Assembly (NCBI GenBank): GCA_903916255.1
Contig: CAIWVW010000132.1
Location: 1-64,000, forward strand
DNA: 64,000 nucleotides
Direction: 5' to 3'
Source: an uncultured Bacteroidota bacterium
Lineage (GTDB): Bacteria > Bacteroidota > Bacteroidia > JABEUT01
Notes under the pieces: generated by a model
What the model was told of the DNA's origin: nothing
The model's input: only the letters and a program-made list of their open reading frames with translations
Database searches by the model: none
Made by a program: the position numbers and the translations under genes
In this document: piece after piece, positions 44,071-51,045 of the stretch
How positions within the stretch are numbered: position 1 is the stretch's first letter
How the letters are laid out: the number at the start of each line of letters is the position of its first letter

Positions 44071-44340
44071 CTAATAAACTTCGTCGTGAGTTCCAATATC
44101 CACAAATACGGCTTTTTGCGGTTTTTCTTTGGTAAAATAAAAAACTACACGCGAATCATATCCAAACGAAAAACTCCACAAGTCTTTTAAATTACCGGAT
44201 AATTTATGGGTCTTTAGTTGCGGTTGAAAAGGGTTTGCAACAAATACTTCAACTGTTTTCCAAAAAATATCTTCGGATGCCGAACCCTTTACCCTTTTGC
44301 GAAATGCTTTTTTGAAAGAACTGCTAAATGAAATTTCCAC
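44071..44340 (-). CDS. RelE/ParE-superfamily toxin (YafQ/RelE-like)
   Basis: 89 residues with the small toxin fold: an N-terminal helix F-K-K-A-F-R-K-R-V-K, then H-K-L-S-G-N-L-K-D-L-W-S-F-S-F-G-Y-D-S-R-V-V-F-Y-F and the end D-I-G-T-H-D-E-V-Y. Such toxins usually cleave mRNA at the ribosome. The start is GTG at 44340, overlapping the antitoxin stop as TAGTG, so translation is coupled. The upstream neighbour is the matching antitoxin. Confidence 0.88.
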   Translation of the reverse strand: MEISFSSSFKKAFRKRVKGSASEDIFWKTVEVFVANPFQPQLKTHKLSGNLKDLWSFSFGYDSRVVFYFTKEKPQKAVFVDIGTHDEVY

Positions 44341-44555
44341 TACAGCATCTTTTTAAGTTCCTTAACAGAAGCGGAAAATTTTAGCTTGCCAGATGCTTGC
44401 TCTTTCAGAGAGGCCTTGTAGTTCGTCGCCATTTCTTCTCTCCTGGCATCAGATATGTTGTGCTCCAAAAGGGTTTTTAATTCCTCTTTAAACTCCAATG
44501 GCAAATTATAGATGCTTTCTACTATGTTATTGAAATTATTTTGATTCGCTTTCAT
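44340..44555 (-). CDS. Antitoxin of RelE-type toxin
   Basis: 71 residues, small and charged. The N-terminal two thirds is helical (NNIVESIYNLPLEFKEELKT) and the C-terminal tail ends S-A-S-V-K-E-L-K-K-M-L, which would wrap the toxin. The ATG at 44555 is preferred over an upstream GTG-type start (44633) because a clear AAGGAG precedes it and the promoter TATCTTTG (44569-44576) lies 13 bases upstream. Antitoxin first and toxin second is the usual order and allows autoregulation. Confidence 0.82.
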   Translation of the reverse strand: MKANQNNFNNIVESIYNLPLEFKEELKTLLEHNISDARREEMATNYKASLKEQASGKLKFSASVKELKKML

Positions 44556-44568
44556 ACTCCTTTTTTTA

Positions 44569-44576
44569 CAAAGATA
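44569..44576 (-). promoter_or_regulatory. -7 promoter element TATCTTTG of toxin-antitoxin operon
   Basis: Exact TAnnTTTG on the minus strand. It is followed by AAAAAAAGGAG just before the ATG, one of the few Shine-Dalgarno-like sequences in the window. Confidence 0.55.
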
Positions 44577-44637
44577 GTTATAATTTAAATTCCTCTTAGT
44601 TATGCAATTTTTGCACCCCCTGCCCTCCCCCACTCCG

Positions 44638-44679
44638 TTCCATCCAAAATAAAAATTATATTTGTTGAATGAAGGGGGT
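44638..44679 (+). repeat. Duplicated promoter/start cassette, copy 2
   Basis: Aligns ungapped to 43439-43480 at 37 of 42 positions. The -7 element TATATTTG is at 44657-44664 and the ATG at 44669, again with a four-base spacer, predicting a leaderless mRNA. Confidence 0.85.
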
Positions 44680-45337
44680 TTTTATTTTACTGGTAGCAGT
44701 TTTATTTGACGTTTGTGTCTATGCACAAAACGAAAAAGGGCAATTAGTTATTAATCTAGGTATAGGCTACAGTCCTGGCTTCGACGGAGATATTACTTTT
44801 CTGAATAGCCAAATTTATCCTGTTGGTCTATCAAACTCTTGGGACCCTGATTTTAATTTCCAATGTTCCGCAATACCTAATATCGGACTTACATTGGATT
44901 ATGGAGTTTTTAAACGGCTTAGCACAGGAATTGCGACAAGCTATCAGAATGAAAATGTGAAATGGGGATTTGAAAGTAATCAATTATATTTTTCGGATAA
45001 TGTAACACGTATTAACACGTCAGCTCGTATATTATTTCATTTGAATAAAGATAATCCCGATGCTAATATGGATTTTGACCATTACATTGGAATAAGGCCC
45101 GGATTCTGCTATTGGAGAGATATTCCATCTTCAAATAATCAAACTATTAATAATGGTTTTGACGAGACTACTTTTTTAAATCACCCCAATTATTTTACTT
45201 TCTGTTTCCAAGTTTTGTATGGTATGCGACTATATTTAGTGAATGATTTAGCATTTCACTTTGAAGTAGGAATAGGCCAGCCATTTTTGATTGAGTGTGG
45301 TTTTACATATAGAATACAAACCCGTAAGGAAGATTAG
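44669..45337 (+). CDS. Exported protein, probable outer-membrane beta-barrel
   Basis: 222 residues with a signal peptide (MKGVFILLVAVLFDVCVYAQ) and alternating strands consistent with a small barrel: G-Q-L-V-I-N-L-G-I-G-Y-S, T-L-D-Y-G-V-F-K-R-L-S-T-G-I-A-T-S-Y, and a final aromatic strand ending C-G-F-T-Y-R-I. No family name is certain. Its promoter, start codon and first codons come from the cassette shared with the cytochrome lipoprotein. It ends 43 bases before mnmG, which has its own promoter. Confidence 0.6.
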   Translation: MKGVFILLVAVLFDVCVYAQNEKGQLVINLGIGYSPGFDGDITFLNSQIYPVGLSNSWDPDFNFQCSAIPNIGLTLDYGVFKRLSTGIATSYQNENVKWGFESNQLYFSDNVTRINTSARILFHLNKDNPDANMDFDHYIGIRPGFCYWRDIPSSNNQTINNGFDETTFLNHPNYFTFCFQVLYGMRLYLVNDLAFHFEVGIGQPFLIECGFTYRIQTRKED

Positions 45338-45355
45338 TTAGAAATCTTTTTAGCT

Positions 45356-45363
45356 TACCTTTG
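45356..45363 (+). promoter_or_regulatory. -7 promoter element TACCTTTG of mnmG
   Basis: Exact TAnnTTTG, 17 bases before the mnmG ATG. Confidence 0.55.
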
Positions 45364-45380
45364 CACCCCCATTCAAAAAA

Positions 45381-47246
45381 ATGTTCAAAGAATATGATGT
45401 AATAGTAGTTGGTGCCGGCCACGCAGGATGCGAGGCTGCGGCTGCTGCTGCTAACTTGGGTTCGTCGGTGTTGCTGATTACTATGGACATGACGAAGATT
45501 GCGCAGATGTCCTGCAACCCTGCTATGGGCGGCATTGCCAAAGGACAGATAGTGCGCGAGATTGATGCTTTGGGTGGATATTCCGGAATAGTAAGCGATA
45601 AAACGGCCATACAATTCCGAATGCTGAACCGTTCCAAAGGCCCTGCTATGTGGAGCCCGCGTACACAAAACGACCGGGCATTATTTACACTCGAGTGGAG
45701 AAAATTATTGGAAAACACACCTAACCTGGATTTTTTCCAGGATATGGTAAAAGATATAATCGTCAAGAATGATAAGGTCTGCGGCGTTGTCACCGGGCTT
45801 GGCATGGAAATAAAATGCAAGTCTGTTGTACTTACCAACGGCACTTTTTTAAACGGCATTATTCACATTGGTGAAAAGCAATTTGGCGGCGGCAGGGCAG
45901 GGGAGAGGGCTGCAACCGGAATCACGGAAAAGCTTTTGCAGCTTGGCTTCCAAAGCGGACGCATGAAAACAGGAACTCCTCCGCGTATTGACGGGCGTTC
46001 GATTGATTACTCGAAGCTCGAGGAGCAAAAGGGTGATGAAAATCCGGAGAAGTTTTCCTATTTGCAAGAAATAAAACCGTTGCAAAAGCAACGCAGTTGT
46101 TACATGGCTTACACAAGTGATAAAGTCCATGAGATATTAAAAACCGGATTTGAAAAGTCTCCGATGTTCGCCGGAAGGATTCAGGGGGTAGGGCCGAGGT
46201 ATTGTCCTTCGATAGAAGACAAAATAAATCGCTTCGCCGATAAAGAGCGCCACCAACTTTTTGTGGAGCCTGAAGGGTGGGATACGGTCGAAGTTTACCT
46301 CAACGGGTTCTCAACATCCCTTCCTGAAGACGTGCAAGATGCCGCTTTGAAGTCAATTATTGGATTAGAGCGCGTTAAAATGTTCCGGCCGGGGTACGCT
46401 ATAGAATATGATTACTTCCCTCCCGATCAGCTCTCTAATACGCTGGAAACGCGTCGTGTTTCAAATCTCTATTTTGCAGGTCAAATTAACGGTACAACAG
46501 GCTATGAAGAAGCTGCTTGTCAGGGAATTATGGCTGGTATTAATGCCCATTTAAAGGTCAATAATAAGCCACCTTTTGTACTTTCCCGCTCACAAGCATA
46601 CATCGGAGTGCTAATTGATGACCTCATCACAAAAGGTACCGAGGAGCCTTATCGTATGTTTACCTCGAGGGCAGAATTCCGGATTTTGCTCCGCCAGGAT
46701 AATGCCGATATTCGTTTAACTCCTATGAGTCACGAATTAGGTTTAGCATCTAAAGAACGATTTGACCGGGTAAATGAAAAGATAAAAAAGAGCAAAGAGC
46801 TTACCAAATATTTCAAAGAAATTACCGTAACTCCTGAAGAGGTAAATCCTTATTTAACCGGAATCGGTTCTATGGAAATAGACCAAAAAGTGAAGGCATT
46901 TTCTATTTTAGCAAGGCCTGATGTTTCCATAAATGGATTGGCAACTGCTTCTGAAAACATAAAATCTCATCTCGAATCATACGATTTTGAGACTATAGAG
47001 GAAGCCGAAATTCAAATGAAATATACAGGCTATATTATCAAGGAGCAAGAGACCGCCGATAAAGCTTTACGCCTCGAGGATTTAATTCTGCATGATAATT
47101 TCGACTACCATAAACTGAAATCTCTATCTATAGAGGCAAGGGAAAAACTTTCTAAACACCGTCCTAAAACATTGGGACAGGCATCACGGATTAGTGGGGT
47201 TAATCCTTCGGATATTTCTATTTTAATGGTACATATCGGCAGGTAG
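45381..47246 (+). CDS. mnmG: tRNA uridine-5-carboxymethylaminomethyl modification enzyme MnmG (GidA)
   Basis: An FAD/NADH enzyme that with MnmE installs the cmnm5 group at the wobble uridine of several tRNAs. The FAD motif [12 protein letters not shown] is at residues 9-20, and the family blocks [24 protein letters not shown] and [19 protein letters not shown] are intact. The helical C-terminal MnmE-binding domain ends [20 protein letters not shown]. The length of 621 residues is standard. mnmG is close to the replication origin in many bacteria, which fits the adjacent parS-like sites, although rsmG, parA and parB do not follow here. Confidence 0.97.
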   Translation: MFKEYDVIVVGAGHAGCEAAAAAANLGSSVLLITMDMTKIAQMSCNPAMGGIAKGQIVREIDALGGYSGIVSDKTAIQFRMLNRSKGPAMWSPRTQNDRALFTLEWRKLLENTPNLDFFQDMVKDIIVKNDKVCGVVTGLGMEIKCKSVVLTNGTFLNGIIHIGEKQFGGGRAGERAATGITEKLLQLGFQSGRMKTGTPPRIDGRSIDYSKLEEQKGDENPEKFSYLQEIKPLQKQRSCYMAYTSDKVHEILKTGFEKSPMFAGRIQGVGPRYCPSIEDKINRFADKERHQLFVEPEGWDTVEVYLNGFSTSLPEDVQDAALKSIIGLERVKMFRPGYAIEYDYFPPDQLSNTLETRRVSNLYFAGQINGTTGYEEAACQGIMAGINAHLKVNNKPPFVLSRSQAYIGVLIDDLITKGTEEPYRMFTSRAEFRILLRQDNADIRLTPMSHELGLASKERFDRVNEKIKKSKELTKYFKEITVTPEEVNPYLTGIGSMEIDQKVKAFSILARPDVSINGLATASENIKSHLESYDFETIEEAEIQMKYTGYIIKEQETADKALRLEDLILHDNFDYHKLKSLSIEAREKLSKHRPKTLGQASRISGVNPSDISILMVHIGR

Positions 47247-47265
47247 GTCGGAGGTCGACTGCCAA

Positions 47266-47291
47266 TTAGTCCGAGCCGGACTGGCAATTAA
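47266..47291. repeat. 26-bp dispersed repeat (family F4), intergenic copy
   Basis: Exact inverse copy of 37057-37082, located between the mnmG stop and the first parS-like site. Confidence 0.9.
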
Positions 47292-47298
47292 TTTGACT

Positions 47299-47314
47299 TG
47301 TTTCACGTGGAACA
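47299..47314. promoter_or_regulatory. parS-like ParB binding site 1
   Basis: TGTTTCACGTGGAACA, matching the bacterial parS consensus TGTTNCACGTGNAACA at every fixed position. It lies 53 bases after mnmG and 14 bases before the small ORF at 47328. Confidence 0.85.
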
Positions 47315-47327
47315 TAAATAAAATACT

Positions 47328-47594
47328 ATGCAAGAAATAATAAATATGCTCGAACTAATCATAGCTGATACAGCCAATAGGGAGCAGTTGGTCAGGGATT
47401 TCCAAAAAAGAATAGGAAACAATCTGTTCATAGCCCCGGAAGCTGCCACCAACATATTTGACGACTTAGCCTATACTATGGAGAACTATGAACCGGATGA
47501 AGAAGTAAGGGAAGAGGATGCTTCTCTATATGGGGATGATAGGCTGATTAAAGAGATTGAGAGGGCTTTAAGTAAATTAAAGAAGGCGAAATAG
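47328..47594 (+). CDS. Small acidic protein of unknown function between parS-like sites
   Basis: 88 residues, no signal peptide, no membrane segment. Mostly helical and acidic, with T-M-E-N-Y-E-P-D-E-E-V-R-E-E-D in the middle and a lysine-rich C-terminus (R-A-L-S-K-L-K-K-A-K). I do not recognise a family. The gene is exactly enclosed by parS-like sites 1 and 2, so ParB spreading could affect it. There is no clear promoter of its own; read-through from mnmG is possible. Confidence 0.6.
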   Translation: MQEIINMLELIIADTANREQLVRDFQKRIGNNLFIAPEAATNIFDDLAYTMENYEPDEEVREEDASLYGDDRLIKEIERALSKLKKAK

Positions 47595-47600
47595 TTTGAT

Positions 47601-47616
47601 TGTTCCACGTGGAACA
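47601..47616. promoter_or_regulatory. parS-like ParB binding site 2
   Basis: TGTTCCACGTGGAACA, a perfect 16-bp palindrome fitting the parS consensus. It starts 7 bases after the stop of the small ORF. Confidence 0.88.
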
Positions 47617-47633
47617 ATTTCAGTTAATACCTC

Positions 47634-47749
47634 TCGTAATTGCGAGGCTCCGCGAAGCAATCCCTTTGATTTATGGATTGTTTGATAAGAACATAGTGAT
47701 AATAATATTTATATAACAGAGATTGCTTCGCGGAGCCTCGCAATGACGA
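47634..47749. repeat. REP-like inverted repeat (family F3), copy 2
   Basis: Arms 47634-47662 and 47721-47749 pair at 28 of 29 positions (core GCGAGGCTCCGCGAAGCAAT). It is placed exactly between parS-like sites 2 and 3. The loop is AT-rich. Confidence 0.9.
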
Positions 47750-47769
47750 AACGCACTGCAAAATGCACA

Positions 47770-47785
47770 TGTTCCACGTGAAACA
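47770..47785. promoter_or_regulatory. parS-like ParB binding site 3
   Basis: TGTTCCACGTGAAACA, matching the parS consensus. It ends one base before the kynA stop codon. Confidence 0.88.
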
Positions 47786-47786
47786 A

Positions 47787-48746
47787 TTATCCTTTTAAGG
47801 CATGTTCAACCCAGGCTTTACCCCAATTTGCCTTCTCTTCATCGGACCATAATTCAGGGTAAAAGATAATTCGTTGGAAGCGGGGAGGAAGAAATTTTTG
47901 CCAATTAGTGCCACCTGTTGCGGCAATAATATCTGGGTCTCCTTGCAGGTAACGCACGGCTGATTTATAATGTTGCAAGCACCAGTTCACATTTATATTA
48001 GAATCAAGGTCGCGCATTAATTGCATTAATTCAGGGTTCTTCTTATCGACTTCTGGCAACTCATTATATCGTGCATATACATTTCCTTTGGCACACTTTT
48101 CAGCAAGGACCAAGAATTGCTCACTATACTTTTCTTCAAACTGAATTAAGGTTAGCGTCTTTCTTCCGGTCGCTAACTCGGTTGCTCCGGTCTTCCAATA
48201 TATGTGCTGGAACATCTCCTTTATGGATAGATTCTTCACATCCGGATTCTTGGCCGCATAGTCCTTTTGAATCAGGTTTACCAAGTTAGTGGAGTATAAT
48301 TCTATCATCCTATATTGAGCCGATTGGAATCCGCTGGCAGGTAATAGGGCCATCCTGAACTTCAGGAATTGCTCCTTTTCCATACCATCTATCATAATAC
48401 CGTAGGTAGTATTTAGCCCATCAAAATAATGGACAATACGCTTTAACTTTTGGATTAAGTAATCTACCTTAATACCCTTTTTATCAGCTATTTGTTCATA
48501 TTCATGTATGCACAGCTTGAAGAAAAGCTCCGTTATCTGATGATACATGATGAAAATCTTCTCATCCGGGAAGCTTGTCCGCGGATTTTGGAGCGAGAGT
48601 AGGGTATCAGTATGCACATAATCCCAATACTTGAGGTAATCCATATACTGCAATCCCTCCAAATAAGCATTCATATCCTGGCCCATCGCCTGATACTTTT
48701 CGTTTAGCTGATCAAGTCGTTTAGCTATTTCGGGTGTAATTTCCAT
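47787..48746 (-). CDS. kynA: Tryptophan 2,3-dioxygenase
   Basis: A haem enzyme that opens the tryptophan indole ring to N-formylkynurenine, the first step of the kynurenine pathway. The family block IFIMYHQITELFFKLCIHE and the N-terminal YLEGLQYMDYLKYWDYVHTDTLL region are present, with R-M-A-L-L-P-A-S-G-F-Q-S-A-Q-Y-R for substrate binding. The length of 319 residues is slightly above the bacterial norm. No other kynurenine gene is nearby. Its 3' end abuts parS-like site 3. A TAACTTTC near-match to the -7 element lies just upstream of the ATG. Confidence 0.94.
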   Translation of the reverse strand: MEITPEIAKRLDQLNEKYQAMGQDMNAYLEGLQYMDYLKYWDYVHTDTLLSLQNPRTSFPDEKIFIMYHQITELFFKLCIHEYEQIADKKGIKVDYLIQKLKRIVHYFDGLNTTYGIMIDGMEKEQFLKFRMALLPASGFQSAQYRMIELYSTNLVNLIQKDYAAKNPDVKNLSIKEMFQHIYWKTGATELATGRKTLTLIQFEEKYSEQFLVLAEKCAKGNVYARYNELPEVDKKNPELMQLMRDLDSNINVNWCLQHYKSAVRYLQGDPDIIAATGGTNWQKFLPPRFQRIIFYPELWSDEEKANWGKAWVEHALKG

Positions 48747-48754
48747 TTTAGTAG

Positions 48755-48858
48755 AAAGTTAAAAGTGTAAAGTTATAAAGTAAACCATGATTAAATAGCA
48801 ACTAAAGTTTCATTCCTATCAAAAACTTTACACTTTCGACTTTGCACTTTACACTTAA
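48755..48858. repeat. AAAGTT-type repeats in inverted arrangement
   Basis: Direct units AGAAAGTTAAAAGTGTAAAG at 48760-48785 face inverse units AACTTTACACTTTCGACTTT at 48825-48855 and could form a hairpin between the VIT1/CCC1 gene and kynA on the reverse strand. Confidence 0.65.
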
Positions 48859-49544
48859 TTATGATTGAACCAATAGGCAATTGCAAATGCAGAAGCTGCG
48901 GCTAAAATACCAATTCCGGTAGTTTTTAATGCACCGGTAAATGCATTTTGACCCGTAAGTTTACTTTTGAAATATCCGAATAACAGCAAGCAAATAATAG
49001 TGATTATACTTGAATCCCTCAACCCCGTGGCAGGGGTTTCGGTGAAAACATATCCTAAAAGAGGGATGGTTCCCCCTGCTATATATGACAATGCAATATT
49101 ACGGGCACTGGCAGAAGCCCGGCCTTTTTCAGGTTCTTCTAACCGGAGTTCATTATGCATCATAAATTCTACCCACTGCTTCTCATCCTTTGCCAGTTCA
49201 TCGGCAACCTTATCTTGTATTTCTTTCGATAATCCATAGTAAGCAATAGCATCCCGCACTTCCTGTTTCTCTACTTCGGGTACGGTTTTAATTTCACTGT
49301 ATTCACGGTGCATTTCATGGTAATAGTGGTCTTCCTCTGTTTTGCCTGCAAGATATCCTCCCAACCCCATAGCAATGGCCCCTGCACAAATTTCTGCAAT
49401 ACCGGCAGTGATGATAAGATGATTGCCTATTCCCGCACCGCTAATACCGGCCGTTAATGCGAAAGGTACGGTTATCCCATCCGATAAGCCAATAATAATA
49501 TCCTTGAGGACGGTAGGTTGCTTTAAATGTATTTCCTTATGCAT
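48855..49544 (-). CDS. VIT1/CCC1 family (DUF125) iron/manganese transporter
   Basis: 229 residues with about five membrane segments. The family start D-I-I-I-G-L-S-D-G-I-T-V-P-F-A-L-T-A-G and A-G-A-I-A-M-G-L-G-G-Y-L-A-G-K are clear, followed by an acidic cytoplasmic helix region (E-E-D-H-Y-Y-H-E-M) that binds metal in relatives. It would move Fe(II) or Mn(II) out of the cytoplasm. It begins 3 bases after the marC stop, so the two are co-transcribed. Confidence 0.9.
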   Translation of the reverse strand: MHKEIHLKQPTVLKDIIIGLSDGITVPFALTAGISGAGIGNHLIITAGIAEICAGAIAMGLGGYLAGKTEEDHYYHEMHREYSEIKTVPEVEKQEVRDAIAYYGLSKEIQDKVADELAKDEKQWVEFMMHNELRLEEPEKGRASASARNIALSYIAGGTIPLLGYVFTETPATGLRDSSIITIICLLLFGYFKSKLTGQNAFTGALKTTGIGILAAASAFAIAYWFNHN

Positions 49545-49547
49545 GAA

Positions 49548-50123
49548 TTAGTGGAATATCCCCAGGTTGGTAGTGAATAATTTGATAGCAATAGCAAGCA
49601 AGGTAATACCAAAAACTTTACGGAGAATTACTATTCCCCCGGGACCCAATAATTTTGCCAGATGCTTGATATTTTTAATAACCAAATACACAATTACTAA
49701 ATTTATTAAAATACCCAGAATAAGGTTCTCCATTTTAAATTCCGCACGAATGGTGAGCAGGGTAGTCAACGTTCCGGTCCCGGCAATTAATGGAAAAGCT
49801 ACCGGCACAATAGATGCCGCCGCTGCTGAAGTATCATCCTTACTTAATTTAATACCCAACACCATTTCCAAACCCAGGAAGAAAATAACGATTGCTCCCG
49901 CCAAAGCAAAGGAGCGGATATCTAACCCGATAAGCGATAAAATACTTTGGCCCAGAAAAAGAAATACCAGCATAATAGCGCCCGACACTAACGTAACCTT
50001 CAATTCATGAATATCGCCAATGCGGTTTTCTAAATCAATGAGCACAGGTATTGCCCCAAGCACATCTATCACCGCAAACAAAATCATGGCACTGCTGCCT
50101 ATTTCACGTAAATCGAATTGCAC
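49548..50123 (-). CDS. MarC family membrane protein
   Basis: 191 residues with six hydrophobic segments. The family pattern D-V-L-G-A-I-P-V-L-I-D-L, F-F-L-G-L-E-M-V-L-G and V-P-V-A-F-P-L-I-A-G-T-G-T-L-T-T-L is conserved. MarC proteins are integral membrane proteins of unknown transport function. The start appears to be GTG at 50123. It is upstream of and close to the VIT1/CCC1 gene. Confidence 0.9.
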   Translation of the reverse strand: MQFDLREIGSSAMILFAVIDVLGAIPVLIDLENRIGDIHELKVTLVSGAIMLVFLFLGQSILSLIGLDIRSFALAGAIVIFFLGLEMVLGIKLSKDDTSAAAASIVPVAFPLIAGTGTLTTLLTIRAEFKMENLILGILINLVIVYLVIKNIKHLAKLLGPGGIVILRKVFGITLLAIAIKLFTTNLGIFH

Positions 50124-50132
50124 TTGAGGTAA

Positions 50133-50162
50133 AAGTTGAAAGTTATAAAGTTGTAAAGTTAT
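50133..50162. repeat. AAAGTT-type simple repeat upstream of marC
   Basis: AGTTGAAAGTTATAAAGTTG followed by TAAAGTTATG. Same low-complexity family as elsewhere. Confidence 0.6.
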
Positions 50163-50218
50163 GGAATTCCTAATTCATAAACCTAACGAAATTTTCGACT
50201 GTACTTTAGCAGATAATT

Positions 50219-50226
50219 TATATTTG
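50219..50226 (+). promoter_or_regulatory. -7 promoter element TATATTTG
   Basis: Exact TAnnTTTG, 14 bases before the ATG at 50241. Confidence 0.5.
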
Positions 50227-50240
50227 TAAAGTTAATTGCA

Positions 50241-51032
50241 ATGAAACACTTTCTGATTCTGATACTATCCCTTTCATTTCCCATTGTTGCAATGGCACAA
50301 GATAGCGCTGCTCATTTTAAAGTTCATTCTAGCAAATTCCCTGACAAAGGTTCAGCAACAATCATTACCAATAGTACACCTGTAGATAGTTCACTTAACA
50401 AAAAAAATAAAAACTCGGAGGACCCAGACGACAACAAGCTTAGCATTGAGATACCTCCACTTGCTTTGTTGGATGGTATATCTGGTCCATCATATCAGAT
50501 AGGTTCAGAAGTTAAGCTTTGCCATAATTTATCCATATATTTTGAAGGAGGTGAGTACATTAACACAAATATTAGTTACTATACAGATGGTGGGCGAGAA
50601 ACTGATTTAAAGGGATATCTAGTTAAATGTGAACTTAAATATTATTTGAATCATGATGAAATTACAAGCGGCAATTATCTTTCACTAGAAGGGTTTTATA
50701 AAAAGCAATCTTTTGATTGGCAAGATTCAATACATTTAACACCTCCCTATCTTACTACGTTTACAGAATTTAAAAGTGTTTATTGCCTGAACGTAAAATA
50801 TGGTCAATTATTTGTATATAAAAGCAGAATTATTATTGATTGGTATGTTGGTCTTGGAATTAGGTTTGGCAACTTCACCTCTACCTTAACACCTCAGCAA
50901 GTAAGTGGCCTGAAATATGGGGATACTAGTGAATATGATGGTGATCAACTTGGAGAAACTGTTTATCCGGGAGGAAAAAAAATTCTTCCAAATGTAGTTT
51001 TAGGGTTTAAAATAGGCTATCGAATATTTTGA
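50241..51032 (+). CDS. Exported protein of unknown function, possible outer-membrane barrel
   Basis: 263 residues with a signal peptide (ending VAMAQ). After a hydrophilic linker (about 25-70, rich in Ser/Lys/Asp) come alternating strands ending in an aromatic residue (L-G-F-K-I-G-Y-R-I-F), consistent with a small outer-membrane barrel. I do not recognise a family. It is convergent with the YwqK-repeat gene, 13 bases apart. Confidence 0.55.
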   Translation: MKHFLILILSLSFPIVAMAQDSAAHFKVHSSKFPDKGSATIITNSTPVDSSLNKKNKNSEDPDDNKLSIEIPPLALLDGISGPSYQIGSEVKLCHNLSIYFEGGEYINTNISYYTDGGRETDLKGYLVKCELKYYLNHDEITSGNYLSLEGFYKKQSFDWQDSIHLTPPYLTTFTEFKSVYCLNVKYGQLFVYKSRIIIDWYVGLGIRFGNFTSTLTPQQVSGLKYGDTSEYDGDQLGETVYPGGKKILPNVVLGFKIGYRIF

Positions 51033-51045
51033 TTGTTGACTTGCA

